Shown piece by piece: positions 10,971-22,349 of a DNA stretch of 64,000 nt. Under the pieces are notes generated by a model, which ran no database searches, had not been told where the DNA came from, and was given only the letters and a program-made list of their open reading frames with translations. Every line of letters begins with the position of its first letter. Positions within the stretch are counted from its first letter, which is position 1. The stretch lies in NCBI RefSeq assembly GCF_016839145.1, contig NZ_CP069303.1:3456501-3520500 (forward strand), in the 5' to 3' direction. The stretch is from Shinella sp. PSBB067 (GTDB taxonomy: Bacteria; Pseudomonadota; Alphaproteobacteria; Rhizobiales; Rhizobiaceae). A program made the position numbers and the translations under genes.

Positions 10971-11828
10971 ATGACCGTCACGATCGCCGCCCTCCAGATG
11001 TGCTCCGGGACCGACCCCGTCCGCAACGTGGAGACGATGCGGCGCCTCGTGCGGGAAGCGGCGGGGAAGGGTGCCGTCTATGTCCAGACGCCGGAAATGA
11101 CCGGCGCCCTGCAGAGGGACCGCGCGGGGCTCGCCGCCATCCTGCGGCAGGAGGAGGACGACCTCGTGGTCGCCGCCGCGGCAGGGCTTGCGGCCGAACT
11201 CGGCATATGCGTCCATGTCGGCTCGACCGCCATCGCGCTTGCCGACGGCAAGGTCGCCAACCGCGGCTTCCTCTTCGGCCCCGATGGCACGCGCATCTGC
11301 ACCTACGACAAGATCCACATGTTCGACGTCGACCTCGACAACGGCGAGAGCTGGCGCGAGAGCGCGGTCTATACGCCGGGCACCGTCGCCCGCGTGGCGG
11401 ACCTTCCTTTCGCCCGGCTCGGCTTCGCCATCTGCTACGACGTGCGCTTTCCCGAGCTCTTCAAGGCCGAGGCCCAGGCCGGCGCGCAGATCATCTCCGT
11501 TCCCGCCGCCTTCACGCGCCAGACGGGCGAAGCGCACTGGGAAACGCTGCTGCGCGCCCGCGCCATCGAGAACGGCGTCTATATCGCCGCCGCCGCGCAG
11601 GCAGGCGTGCATGAGGACGGCCGCGAGACCTTCGGCCACGCCATGATCGTCGATCCCTGGGGCCGCGTGCTCGCCTCTGCCGGCGGCACGGGCGAGGCCG
11701 TGGTCCTCGCCGAAGTCGACACCGCCGCCGTGAAGGCCGCGCACGACAAGATCCCCAACCTGCGCAACGGGCGCGCCTTCACTCTGGAAGTGTCCGGCGT
11801 GCCTGCGAAGGGAGGCGTTGCCGCTTGA
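10971..11828 (+). CDS. Nitrilase-superfamily carbon-nitrogen hydrolase (NIT1-like amidase)
   Basis: This 285-residue enzyme carries the complete Glu-Lys-Cys catalytic triad: Glu42 in QTPEMTG, Lys114 in YDKIHMFD and Cys155 in GFAICYDVRFP. The short linker and HMFDVDL block place it with NIT1-like deaminated-glutathione amidases rather than aliphatic nitrilases, and this fits the glutaredoxin neighbour. The start follows GAGGAGACCTGCA. Its stop overlaps the next gene by 4 bp. Substrate is inferred from family and context only. Confidence 0.9.
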   Translation: MTVTIAALQMCSGTDPVRNVETMRRLVREAAGKGAVYVQTPEMTGALQRDRAGLAAILRQEEDDLVVAAAAGLAAELGICVHVGSTAIALADGKVANRGFLFGPDGTRICTYDKIHMFDVDLDNGESWRESAVYTPGTVARVADLPFARLGFAICYDVRFPELFKAEAQAGAQIISVPAAFTRQTGEAHWETLLRARAIENGVYIAAAAQAGVHEDGRETFGHAMIVDPWGRVLASAGGTGEAVVLAEVDTAAVKAAHDKIPNLRNGRAFTLEVSGVPAKGGVAA

Positions 11829-12253
11829 TCCGCTACGAACTCTCCTGCGACAACGGGCACGCCTTCGAGGGGTGGTTCGGCTCGGCGGACGATTTCGACC
11901 GCCAGCAGACGATGGCCCTCGTCTCCTGTCCCACCTGCGGTTCGACCCATGTCGCCAAGCGCCTGATGGCGCCCTCCGTCTCAACCGCCCGCAGCAAGCA
12001 GCAGCGCCAGGACCTTGCCGTGCAGACCGGCCAGCGCGAGATGATGGCGAAGCTTCGCGAGATCGTCTCGACCATCCGCGCGAATTCGGAGGATGTCGGC
12101 GAGCGCTTTCCCGAGGAAGCCCGCAAGATCCATTACGGCGAGGCCGAGCAGCGCGGCCTGATCGGCCGGGCGACGGCGCAAGAGGTGCGCGATCTTCTCG
12201 AGGAAGGCGTCGAGGTCGCGCCGCTTCCCGTGCTGCCCGACGATACCAACTGA
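11825..12253 (+). CDS. DUF1178 family protein
   Basis: This 142-residue protein has paired cysteines: one in SCDNGHAFEGW and a CPTCGS knuckle at about residues 39-43, suggesting zinc binding. The RQDLAVQTGQREMMAKLREI block and the acidic C-terminal RGLIGRATAQEVRDLLEEGV are typical of DUF1178. It starts with TTG at 11825 (sequence TTGATC), overlapping the amidase stop, with GGGAGG about 12 nt upstream. Function is unknown; the gene is widely conserved next to the NIT-type amidase in alphaproteobacteria. Confidence 0.88.
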   Translation: MIRYELSCDNGHAFEGWFGSADDFDRQQTMALVSCPTCGSTHVAKRLMAPSVSTARSKQQRQDLAVQTGQREMMAKLREIVSTIRANSEDVGERFPEEARKIHYGEAEQRGLIGRATAQEVRDLLEEGVEVAPLPVLPDDTN

Positions 12254-12831
12254 TGCGCGGCCATCATCTCGCGGTCTATAATTTCGGCCTTCATGTCGAC
12301 GACTACGAAAGCCCGCGCGTCGAAGGGTTCCGCCTGCGCGAACCGCTGAACTTCGAGGCGGCGAGCCGCGCCGAAGGCTATGTCGGCCGCTCGGGCTATG
12401 CAGGCGAGCCGGGGCCGGAAAGCTGGGGCGAAAAGGTCTATCCCCGCTTCATCGACGGCAGCGGCTTCGAAGACGCGCCCTCCTCGCTCTCGCTCTGGAC
12501 GGGACTGGAGGCCCTGATGGCCTTCACCTATAGCGGCGTGCACGCCGACGCCCTGAAAAACGCCCGCAACTGGAACCGGCGCCAGGCCTGGCCCGCGCTG
12601 GCGCTCTGGTGGGTGAAGGAGGGTGCGCGGCCCGTCTGGGCCGACGGCGTCGAACGGCTGGAATATCTCGCCGACAACGGCCCGACGCCTCGGGCTTTCA
12701 CCTTCAATGCGCCCTATTGCCCGGACGGCAATCCTATCACCGTCGACCGCGACCGCGTGAAGGCGCTGGCGGGACGCAATGCCGGAGGGCAGGAAGACCT
12801 GCTCGCCGTCGTGAAGGCGCTGAAACCCTGA
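12253..12831 (+). CDS. DUF3291 domain-containing protein
   Basis: This 192-residue protein begins MRGHHLAVYNFGLHV and contains LWTGLEALMAFTYSGVHADA and LALWWVKEGARP, which match the DUF3291 pattern (a ferredoxin-like alpha/beta domain related to dimeric heme-dependent monooxygenases). There is no recognised catalytic motif. The ATG shares one base with the DUF1178 stop (TGATG), so it is the last gene of the comF-grxC run. It ends directly against the convergent ubiG stop, leaving no terminator space. Confidence 0.8.
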   Translation: MRGHHLAVYNFGLHVDDYESPRVEGFRLREPLNFEAASRAEGYVGRSGYAGEPGPESWGEKVYPRFIDGSGFEDAPSSLSLWTGLEALMAFTYSGVHADALKNARNWNRRQAWPALALWWVKEGARPVWADGVERLEYLADNGPTPRAFTFNAPYCPDGNPITVDRDRVKALAGRNAGGQEDLLAVVKALKP

Positions 12832-13581
12832 TCAGGCGGACGCGCGGCGCGCGACCAGCATGTAGTTCACGTCCATGTCCTTGGAGAGGTTCCACCGGTC
12901 GAGGAGCGGATTGAAGAACACGCCCGTGCGGTCGGTCACCGTCAGGCCCGACGCCGTGAGCGGCTTCTCGATCTCCTCGGGCCGCACCAGCTTCTCGTAC
13001 TGGTGGGTGCCGCGCGGCAGCCAGCGCAGCACGTTCTCCGCCGCGAAGATCGCCAGCGCCGCCGCCTTCAGCGTGCGGTTGATGGTGGCGACGAACATCA
13101 TGCCGCCGGGCCGCACCATGGAGGCGCAGGTGGTCAGGAAGAAATCGACGTCCGAGACATGCTCGACCACTTCCATGTTGAGCACGACGTCGAAGGTCTC
13201 CCCGGCCTCCGCCAGCGCCTCGGCCGTCACCGCGCGGTAGTCGACCGGAACGCCGCTGCCGGCCGCATGGGCTCTGGCGATGCCGATGTTCTTTTCCGAC
13301 GCGTCCGCGCCGAGCACGTCCGCACCCATGCGCGCCATCGGCTCGGAGAGCAGGCCCCCGCCGCAGCCGATGTCGAGGATGCGCAGCCCTTCGAGCGGAC
13401 GGTGCGCCCGCGAATCGCGGCCGAACTGGGCGGACACGAGGTCGCGGACATAGGTGAGGCGAACCGGGTTGAACTTGTGCAGCGGACGGAACTTTCCGGT
13501 CGGGTCCCACCACTCGGCGGCCATCGCCGAAAAGCGGTCGACTTCCGCCTGGTCGATCGTCGTGCGGGCTGCCTCGCTCAT
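12832..13581 (-). CDS. ubiG: Ubiquinone biosynthesis O-methyltransferase UbiG
   Basis: UbiG catalyses both O-methylations in ubiquinone synthesis. The 249-residue protein has [18 protein letters not shown] (SAM motif I) at about residues 69-86, and [15 protein letters not shown] and [18 protein letters not shown], which are UbiG signatures. The final [17 protein letters not shown] is the family C-terminus. The stop codons of ubiG and the DUF3291 gene abut as TGATCA. In other rhizobia the divergent neighbour is usually lysC, but here it is not. Confidence 0.96.
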   Translation of the reverse strand: MSEAARTTIDQAEVDRFSAMAAEWWDPTGKFRPLHKFNPVRLTYVRDLVSAQFGRDSRAHRPLEGLRILDIGCGGGLLSEPMARMGADVLGADASEKNIGIARAHAAGSGVPVDYRAVTAEALAEAGETFDVVLNMEVVEHVSDVDFFLTTCASMVRPGGMMFVATINRTLKAAALAIFAAENVLRWLPRGTHQYEKLVRPEEIEKPLTASGLTVTDRTGVFFNPLLDRWNLSKDMDVNYMLVARRASA

Positions 13582-14024
13582 GGCTCGTCTCCTTCGCGTC
13601 CGTATCCCCGTGAAGTCGGCCTCCCGGGGGCGGATGTCAAGAGGGTGAAGTGAAGCGGCCCAGCCGACCCGCTTCGCCTCCAGCCTCTGCTCAAAGGCAT
13701 GAGGCCAGCCCCGGCTCCTTCTCCATCAGCGATTCGACAGCGGATGATCACCACGGTCAGGTGCATGGCAAGGAGATTCGAGGAGGGACGCTTCGTCCGC
13801 CCGTGCCGCCAGATGCGCATTGGCGAGCACGCCGCAGTCGTTGGCCCCGCTGATCGGCACCACGTCCGGCCGGGCGACATCGAAGGCGGGGTTATGGATA
13901 CCGGCCGTGCCGGGGGCCAAAACCGATCCCTATTCCAAAAATTCATTGACGGAGGCGGGGTGGCCGATCCCGAATCCGCGTGTCCTGCTGGACCGCCACC
14001 CGCCTTTCCCGTTATGACAACGCC
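13582..14024. other. 443-bp stretch without a convincing gene; probable junction
   Basis: No reading frame here has a credible start, ribosome binding site and family match. The longest is a 64-codon minus-strand frame at 13726-13920 starting MAPGTAGIHNPAFDVARP, and its antisense partner at 13699-14028; both read like low-information GC-rich frames, though the first could be a decayed remnant. The 5' end (13582-13640) holds the ubiG leader. Upstream of the phosphatase ATG there is no clear promoter. See the junction finding. Confidence 0.5.
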
Positions 14025-14774
14025 ATGATCCTGCCCTCGCCTCCCCTCCGCCGCCAGCGCCTCACCCTTCCCGCCGACCTTCCGCTCGTCTACGCCATCG
14101 GCGACGTGCATGGATGTCATGATGCACTGATTGCGCTGGAGGCGCGCATCCGCATGGACGCGGCGAACCATCGGGACGCGCGGCCTCTCATCATCTACCT
14201 CGGCGACTATGTGGATCGCGGGCCTGCATCCAGCGCGGTCCTGGAGCATCTGGCGACGGAACGTCATGGCGACGGCATCGAGCGCATCGCGCTCTGCGGC
14301 AACCACGACGACACGTTCCTGAAGTTCACGGAAGATCCCGAAGCAAACCGGCGCTGGCTGGATTTCGGCGGCGATGCGACGCTCCGCTCCTACGGGCTGG
14401 AGCCCTCTCGTTATCTCGACGGTGCGGGCGGCCTGCAGGCACTCGGGGAGGACCTGCGCGCACGGATGCCCGCCCGTCACATCGCCTTCCTGCGGAGCCT
14501 GCCGGTCGCGGCCCGCGGCGGCGACCGGCTCTTCGTGCATGCCGGCATCGCGCCCGGCGTGCCGCTCCGCCAGCAGGAGGATTACGACATGATGTGGATC
14601 CGCGAACCCTTCCTGACCGAAGGCCCCCGCCTGCCCGTCACGGTCATCCATGGCCATACGGCCGGCCGCGAACCGGTCTTCGGCACGGGTCGCATCTGCA
14701 TCGACACGACCTGCTATGCCACCGGCCGCCTGACGGCCCTCAAGCTCACGCCCGGCGACACGGCCCTGTTGTAG
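14025..14774 (+). CDS. PPP-type metallophosphoesterase (serine/threonine phosphatase or ApaH-like)
   Basis: The 249-residue protein shows the three metal-ligand motifs of the calcineurin-like PPP superfamily: GDVHGCHDAL at residues 23-32, GDYVDRGPAS near residue 63 and GNHDDTF near residue 91. His in VIHGHTAG near residue 210 completes the set. The third motif reads GNHD, not the PPP GNHE. Such short bacterial members act as protein phosphatases or diadenosine-tetraphosphate hydrolases, and sequence cannot separate the two. Start ATG 14025. It converges on the manC-type gene with a 3-bp gap. Confidence 0.85.
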   Translation: MILPSPPLRRQRLTLPADLPLVYAIGDVHGCHDALIALEARIRMDAANHRDARPLIIYLGDYVDRGPASSAVLEHLATERHGDGIERIALCGNHDDTFLKFTEDPEANRRWLDFGGDATLRSYGLEPSRYLDGAGGLQALGEDLRARMPARHIAFLRSLPVAARGGDRLFVHAGIAPGVPLRQQEDYDMMWIREPFLTEGPRLPVTVIHGHTAGREPVFGTGRICIDTTCYATGRLTALKLTPGDTALL

Positions 14775-14777
14775 GGA

Positions 14778-16205
14778 TCACCCCCGTCCGAACTCGTCCT
14801 CGATGCGGATGATGTCGTCCTCGCCGAGATAGGACCCGGTCTGGACCTCGATGAGTTCGAGCAGGATCTTGCCGGGATTGGCAAGGCGGTGCAGCTCGCC
14901 CTGGGGGATGTAGACGGATTCGTTCTCGCGCAGCGGGATCGTCCTGTCGCCGATCGTCACCTCCGCCGTGCCGCGCACCACGATCCAGTGCTCCGAGCGG
15001 TGGTGGTGCTTCTGCAGCGACAGCCGCTTGCCCGGCGTCACGAAGAGGCGCTTGACCTGGAAGCGCTCGCCGTTCAGCACCGACGTATAGCCGCCCCACG
15101 GACGGTAGGCCGTCGGATGCGCCTGCGTCAGCTTCGCCGTCTTCGGCAGCGCGGCGAGATGCCTGACGAGGCTGCCGACATTCTGGCTGTCCTCCAGCCG
15201 CCCGACATAGACCGCATCCTCGCTGGCGACGACCGCAATGTTGTCGAGGCCCTGCACGGCGACATGGATGTCGCGCGAGATGACCAGCGAGTTGCGCGTG
15301 TCGAGCACCGTCGTGCTGCCGTCGGCGACGTTGCCGTCCGCGTCCTGCCGGCCGGTCTTCCAGACCGAATCCCAGCTTCCAAGGTCCGACCAGGCGATCG
15401 GCGAGGGCACGACGGCGGCGATCGGCGTCTTCTCGAAGATCGCATAGTCGACGGAGATGTCGGGCGCGCGGGCGAAGGCGGCCTCGTCGAGCCGCTCGAA
15501 GTCGAGGTCGTGCTGCGCCTTGGCGACCGCCTCGCCTGCGGCATTCAGCACGTCGGGCGCATATTGCTGCAACTCGCGCAGGAAGAGGCCGACCGGCAGC
15601 ATGAACATGCCGGAGTTCCAGAGATAGCCGCCGGTCTCCAGCATGGCGGCGGCGGTCTCGCGGTCGGGCTTCTCGACGAAGCGGCGCACCGCATGGGCGC
15701 CGTTGCCGAGGTCCTCGCCGGTCTCGATATAGCCGTAGCCGGTGGCGGGCTCGGTCGGGGTGATGCCGAAGGTGACGAGGCGGCCGGCGCGGGCGGCGCT
15801 CGCGGCCTTGGCGATACAGTCGAGATAGGTCTCGTCGGCGTCGATCTCGTGGTCGGAGGCGAGCACCTGCATGATCGCCTCGTTGCCGTGGAGGCGGGCG
15901 ACGAGGGTCGCGGCGGCGGCAAGGGCCGGGGCGGTGTTGCGCGCGACGGGCTCGAGCAGGATGGCGGTGAGGTCGACGCCGGCGGCGCGGGCCTGCTCGG
16001 CGACGAGGAAGCGGAAGTCGTTGTTGGTGACGACGACGGGCGGGGCGTAGAGCGCCTTGTCGGCAACGCGCGCCAGCGACTTCTGGAAGAGCGTCGTCTC
16101 GCCGAGGAACTCCAGGAACTGCTTGGGCGCCGAGGCGCGAGACAGCGGCCAAAGCCGCGTCCCTTTGCCGCCGGCCATGATCACGGGTACGATCTTCATG
16201 CTCAT
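14778..16205 (-). CDS. manC: Mannose-1-phosphate guanylyltransferase / mannose-6-phosphate isomerase
   Basis: This is a bifunctional type II enzyme that makes GDP-mannose for exopolysaccharide or LPS. The 475-residue protein starts with the nucleotidyltransferase loop PVIMAGGKGTRLWPLSR. The C-terminal cupin carries the isomerase signature (HHHRSEHWIVVRGTAEVTIG) near residues 395-420. Three in-frame ATGs occur at 16214, 16205 and 16199; 16205 has the best-placed AGGATGGA. The preceding 170 bp up to the atp terminator are non-coding. No other sugar-nucleotide gene is adjacent, so pathway membership is from family knowledge. Confidence 0.92.
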   Translation of the reverse strand: MSMKIVPVIMAGGKGTRLWPLSRASAPKQFLEFLGETTLFQKSLARVADKALYAPPVVVTNNDFRFLVAEQARAAGVDLTAILLEPVARNTAPALAAAATLVARLHGNEAIMQVLASDHEIDADETYLDCIAKAASAARAGRLVTFGITPTEPATGYGYIETGEDLGNGAHAVRRFVEKPDRETAAAMLETGGYLWNSGMFMLPVGLFLRELQQYAPDVLNAAGEAVAKAQHDLDFERLDEAAFARAPDISVDYAIFEKTPIAAVVPSPIAWSDLGSWDSVWKTGRQDADGNVADGSTTVLDTRNSLVISRDIHVAVQGLDNIAVVASEDAVYVGRLEDSQNVGSLVRHLAALPKTAKLTQAHPTAYRPWGGYTSVLNGERFQVKRLFVTPGKRLSLQKHHHRSEHWIVVRGTAEVTIGDRTIPLRENESVYIPQGELHRLANPGKILLELIEVQTGSYLGEDDIIRIEDEFGRG

Positions 16206-16374
16206 CCATTCCATCCTGTATCAAGCCCGCCCTCATGGCGTCCGGCACATATCGGCACAATCTCGATCCGTCCCGTAAAGAAACAGCAAATCGCCGCGCG
16301 GTTGCCGCGAGAACCGGGCTTATTCTCGCCGGTAAGGTAAAGAGGATGTTGTCGGCCGGGCGCAGGGGCGGGCA

Positions 16375-16399
16375 ACAAAAAACCCGCCGGAGGCGGGTT
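16375..16399 (-). terminator. Rho-independent terminator of the atpHAGDC operon
   Basis: An 8-bp perfect stem AACCCGCC / GGCGGGTT with a 3-nt loop lies 27 nt past the atpC stop. On the minus strand it is followed by TTTTTTG. It cleanly separates the ATP synthase operon from manC. Confidence 0.9.
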
Positions 16400-16425
16400 C
16401 GTTGTCGCGGTCGGCGTGCCCGGTA

Positions 16426-16833
16426 TCAGACCGGCATGACGATGCCCTGCAGCGTCGTCAGTTCCGCCAGATAGGTCTCGATGCCGTATTTCTGGTCGTC
16501 CGACTTCGCATGGTCGAGTTCCTTGCGGGCAGTCTCGATACGGCGCGTGATGTCCTCGCTGTTGAAGTCGTCGACATGGACGGCCGATTCGGCGAGCAGC
16601 GTGCAGCCGGTCGGGACGATGTCGGCGAAGCCGCCGAAGACCACGTAGCGGTCCTTCTTGCCGTCCGCCGTCTTCACGGTGACGATGCCCGGCTTGATCG
16701 TCGTCATGGTCGGCGCATGGTTGGCCATGACGGTCATCTCGCCCTCGGTCGCCGGGATGACGACTTCGCTGACGTTGCCGGAAACCAGCAGGCGCTCGGG
16801 GGAAACGAGTTCAAAGTTGAAACTGTCAGCCAT
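16426..16833 (-). CDS. atpC: F0F1 ATP synthase subunit epsilon
   Basis: The 135-residue central-stalk subunit couples proton translocation to catalysis. It starts MADSFNFELVSPERLLVSG and contains the beta-barrel signature VVIPATEGEMTVMANHAP. The helical C-terminal part (SEDITRRIETARKELDHAKS) is complete. I chose the ATG at 16833; an ATG at 16839 adds two residues. AGAAGAAG precedes it. It is the last gene of the F1 operon and sits 70 bp after atpD, with a GC-rich hairpin in the gap. Confidence 0.96.
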   Translation of the reverse strand: MADSFNFELVSPERLLVSGNVSEVVIPATEGEMTVMANHAPTMTTIKPGIVTVKTADGKKDRYVVFGGFADIVPTGCTLLAESAVHVDDFNSEDITRRIETARKELDHAKSDDQKYGIETYLAELTTLQGIVMPV

Positions 16834-16874
16834 GACCATTCACTTCTTCTGATTTCATACGGCCGGGAAGAGAA

Positions 16875-16895
16875 GGGCGCCCGCTGCGGGCGCCC
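16875..16895 (-). other. Intercistronic hairpin between atpD and atpC
   Basis: A 10-bp inverted repeat GGGCGCCCGC / GCGGGCGCCC with a single central T (in effect an 8-bp stem with a 5-nt loop) lies in the 70-bp gap. On the minus strand it is followed by TTCTCTTCC, a weak pyrimidine tract. It may attenuate or protect the atpHAGD mRNA and lower atpC expression. Confidence 0.55.
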
Positions 16896-16903
16896 GACAA
16901 TCG

Positions 16904-19404
<2,501 letters not shown>

Positions 19405-19465
19405 CCGTTTTCCGTCCTGTAACACGATCCGGAAGGATCATGCGTCAAATCCAAAGTTCGGGGCG

Positions 19466-19489
19466 CCTGCGCGCCTCATGGCGCGCAGG
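19466..19489 (-). other. Intercistronic hairpin between atpA and atpG
   Basis: A perfect 10-bp inverted repeat CCTGCGCGCC / GGCGCGCAGG with a TCAT loop lies in the 100-bp gap. No U-run follows. It is the second GC-rich stem inside this operon and may set the relative stability of the atpHA and atpGDC mRNA parts. Confidence 0.55.
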
Positions 19490-19504
19490 GCTTGAACCGT
19501 CAGC

Positions 19505-21034
19505 TCAGCCGAAGGTCTTGGCGAAGGCGTCGAGAGCAGCCTTGAGCTTGCCCTTCGTGTCGTCGCTGATGGCCTTGTCGGTGCGGATCGTGTCGAGGAT
19601 AGCCTTGCCCTCGGAACGCATGTAGCCGAGCAGGCCCTGCTCGAACTTGCCGACCTGGGCAACGGCGATCTTGTCGAGGTAGCCGTTGACGCCGGCGAAG
19701 ATCACCACGACCTGCTCTTCCGTCTTCAGCGGCGAGAACTGCGGCTGCTTCAGGAGTTCGGTCAGGCGTGCACCGCGGTTGAGCAGGCGCTGCGTCGCGG
19801 CGTCGAGGTCCGAGCCGAACTGGGCGAAGGCCGCCATTTCGCGATACTGGGCAAGCTCACCCTTGATCGAGCCGGCGACCTGCTTCATCGCCTTGATCTG
19901 TGCGGACGAGCCCACGCGGGAAACCGACAGGCCGACGTTAACGGCCGGGCGGATACCCTGGTAGAACAGGTCCGTTTCAAGGAAGATCTGGCCGTCGGTG
20001 ATCGAGATCACGTTGGTCGGGATGAAGGCCGAAACGTCGTTGCCCTGGGTTTCGATGACCGGCAGGGCCGTCAGCGAGCCGGCGCCCATCTCGTCGTTGA
20101 GCTTTGCAGCGCGCTCGAGAAGGCGGGAATGCAGGTAGAAGACGTCGCCCGGATAGGCTTCGCGGCCCGGCGGGCGGCGCAGCAGCAGCGACATCTGGCG
20201 GTAGGAGACGGCCTGCTTGGAAAGGTCGTCGTAGCCGATGAGGGCGTGCTGGCCGTTGTCACGGAAGTATTCGCCCATCGCGCAACCGGCGAACGGTGCG
20301 AGATACTGCATCGGCGCCGGGTCGGAAGCCGTCGCGGCAACGATGATCGAGTACGGGAGAGCGCCGCGCTCTTCGAGGACCTTCACGAACTGGGCGACGG
20401 TCGAACGCTTCTGGCCGATGGCGACGTAGACGCAGTACAGCTTGTCTCCATCCGGGCCGTTGTCGTGGATCGCCTTCTGGTTCAGGATCGTGTCCAGGAT
20501 GATGGCGGTCTTGCCGGTCTGGCGGTCGCCGATGACGAGTTCGCGCTGGCCGCGGCCGACCGGGATGAGGGCGTCGATGGCCTTGAGGCCCGTCGACATC
20601 GGCTCATGAACCGACTTGCGCGGGATGATGCCCGGAGCCTTGACGTCGACGCGGGCGCGCCTGGTGGCGTTGATCGGGCCCTTGCCGTCGATCGGGTTGC
20701 CGAGCGCGTCGACGACGCGGCCGAGCAGTTCCGGACCGACCGGAACGTCAACGATGGCGCCGGTCCGCTTGACGGTGTCGCCTTCCTTGATGTCACGGTC
20801 CGAACCGAAGATAACGACGCCGACATTGTCGCTTTCCAGGTTCAGCGCCATGCCGCGGATGCCGCCGGGGAACTCCACCATTTCACCGGCCTGGACATTG
20901 TCGAGGCCGTAGACGCGGGCGATGCCGTCACCGACGGAGAGCACCTGGCCGACTTCCGAGACTTCCGCCTCTTTGCCGAAGTTTTTGATCTGATCTTTGA
21001 GAATTGCGGAAATTTCCGCGGCGCGGATATCCAT
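19505..21034 (-). CDS. atpA: F0F1 ATP synthase subunit alpha
   Basis: The 509-residue non-catalytic nucleotide-binding subunit of F1 begins [20 protein letters not shown] and carries Walker A GDRQTGKT near residues 170-177. [24 protein letters not shown] and [24 protein letters not shown] blocks are present in recognisable form. Length is normal. The ATG overlaps the atpH stop by one base (TGATG), so expression is coupled. Confidence 0.98.
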   Translation of the reverse strand: MDIRAAEISAILKDQIKNFGKEAEVSEVGQVLSVGDGIARVYGLDNVQAGEMVEFPGGIRGMALNLESDNVGVVIFGSDRDIKEGDTVKRTGAIVDVPVGPELLGRVVDALGNPIDGKGPINATRRARVDVKAPGIIPRKSVHEPMSTGLKAIDALIPVGRGQRELVIGDRQTGKTAIILDTILNQKAIHDNGPDGDKLYCVYVAIGQKRSTVAQFVKVLEERGALPYSIIVAATASDPAPMQYLAPFAGCAMGEYFRDNGQHALIGYDDLSKQAVSYRQMSLLLRRPPGREAYPGDVFYLHSRLLERAAKLNDEMGAGSLTALPVIETQGNDVSAFIPTNVISITDGQIFLETDLFYQGIRPAVNVGLSVSRVGSSAQIKAMKQVAGSIKGELAQYREMAAFAQFGSDLDAATQRLLNRGARLTELLKQPQFSPLKTEEQVVVIFAGVNGYLDKIAVAQVGKFEQGLLGYMRSEGKAILDTIRTDKAISDDTKGKLKAALDAFAKTFG

Positions 21035-21600
21035 CAGCCGACCTCTTTCAGTGCAAGCTTAAGAGTAGAGAGTTTGGTGCGAAGGGACGTGTCGATCTGG
21101 CGCGATCCCACCTTGACGATCAGACCACCGAGAATGGACGGGTCCACGGTGACGGCAACCGCCACGTCTTTGCCGGTGACGCCTTTCAGCGCCGCCTTCA
21201 ATTCGTTTTCCTGCGCTGCGGTGAGCGCATGGGCCGAGGTGACGTCGGCCGTGATTTCGCCGCGGGCGCGGGCCGCGATGACGCGGTATGCCTTGATCAT
21301 GCCGGGAACGGCGAAGAGGCGGCGATTTGACGCAACCACCTTGAGGAAGTTCGCCACGAGGCCCGTGATGCCGGCCTTTGCGGCAATGGCGGAAATGGCC
21401 TTGGTCTGATCTTCGGCGGAGAAGACGGGGCTGACGATCAGCCGCTTGAGGTCGTTGCTTTCGTCGATCAGGGCCTGGAAACGGTCGAGATCGGCACCGA
21501 CGCCGGCGACGGAGCCAGCTTCCAGCGCGAGTTCGAAAAGCGAGGACGCGTATCTTTCTGCAACACCGGAAACAAGCTGGGATGTGTCTGCCACGGGCAC
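21034..21600 (-). CDS. atpH: F0F1 ATP synthase subunit delta
   Basis: This 188-residue peripheral-stalk subunit (OSCP type) has [20 protein letters not shown] at its start and the C-terminal [19 protein letters not shown] signature with [12 protein letters not shown] at the end. It starts with GTG at 21600 (GTGCCCGTGGCA) behind AAGAGAAG; an alternative GTG lies at 21594. It is the first gene of atpHAGDC, and the F0 genes (atpIBEF) are not in this window, as usual for alphaproteobacteria. Confidence 0.96.
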   Translation of the reverse strand: MPVADTSQLVSGVAERYASSLFELALEAGSVAGVGADLDRFQALIDESNDLKRLIVSPVFSAEDQTKAISAIAAKAGITGLVANFLKVVASNRRLFAVPGMIKAYRVIAARARGEITADVTSAHALTAAQENELKAALKGVTGKDVAVAVTVDPSILGGLIVKVGSRQIDTSLRTKLSTLKLALKEVG

Positions 21601-21861
21601 AAGCTTCTCTTCTTTTCATTCAAGAAGCAGGGCAGTAGCGAAGCCACGGTCCTAACCACCTGAAATCGTTGCGGTAATCTTCAGTTCCCGCAGGCTTTTG
21701 CGCCCGCTTTTTCTGAATTTCGCGGTTCGTCTAGCATACGAAACCCGGACTCGCAACACGCCGGACGCAGGAATGCGCCATAAGTCGGCCACAGTCGGGG
21801 CAAAAGTTGACTGCGCGCACTATGTTCTCGCGCTTATGAACGTTCGCGGCCGATTTTCGGC
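21601..21861. other. Leader and promoter region of the atp operon
   Basis: This 261-bp non-coding stretch separates atpH from the upstream small membrane protein gene, which points the same way. It is less GC-rich than its surroundings. I see no clear -35/-10 pair or terminator, but a promoter for atpHAGDC must lie here or further upstream. No repeat or RNA motif was recognised. Confidence 0.5.
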
Positions 21862-22245
21862 TCAGATGAAGCCGAAGGCATAGCCGAGCGGCAGGGCGGC
21901 GAGCACCGCCTGCACGAGAAGCGCGAGGAGGTTCTTCAGCGAGAAGGACCGGTCCGACATCAGGGAGAGGATGCGGCCGAAGGCGGCCAGCGCAAAGCCC
22001 CCGCCAATGGCCATGTAGATCCAGCTCTGCGCCATCATCAGCGCCACGATCGCAAGCCCCGCATGAAAGCCGCCGGCCGAACGGGCGAAGGCATAGGCCT
22101 CGCGGCTGCCCTCCTTCGGCTGGAGCCCGGCGAACTTGAGCGCCATGCCGGGGGCGAAGAGCACGAAGAGGCCGAGAAACCCCGTGACGATGGCCGCCAG
22201 GAACGCCAGGAGTTCACCCGTCTCGGTGGGGATGTAGAATTCCAT
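21862..22245 (-). CDS. Small four-helix membrane protein (DUF4345-like)
   Basis: The 127-residue protein has four hydrophobic helices, beginning LLAFLAAIVTGFLGLFVLFA and ending LLALLVQAVLAALPLGYAF. Loops are short and polar. The layout resembles DUF4345/AGROH-type proteins found between priA and atpH in other rhizobia. Function is unknown; co-orientation with atpH suggests nothing firm. Start ATG 22245. Confidence 0.7.
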   Translation of the reverse strand: MEFYIPTETGELLAFLAAIVTGFLGLFVLFAPGMALKFAGLQPKEGSREAYAFARSAGGFHAGLAIVALMMAQSWIYMAIGGGFALAAFGRILSLMSDRSFSLKNLLALLVQAVLAALPLGYAFGFI

Positions 22246-22349
22246 CTGGCGCCTCTCCCGTCGATTGCCGCAGCTTTTCTATCGCACAGGCGTCCGGCAC
22301 GCAGAAGCGCGCGGGGCCAGTTCGCACAACTCTTTGTTAACCTTGCGCC

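Noticed and set aside
13726..13920. Short minus-strand frame MAPGTAGIHNPAFDVARP...
   Set aside because: Looked at as a gene remnant, but there is no ribosome binding site and no recognisable family; kept only as a remark in the junction note.
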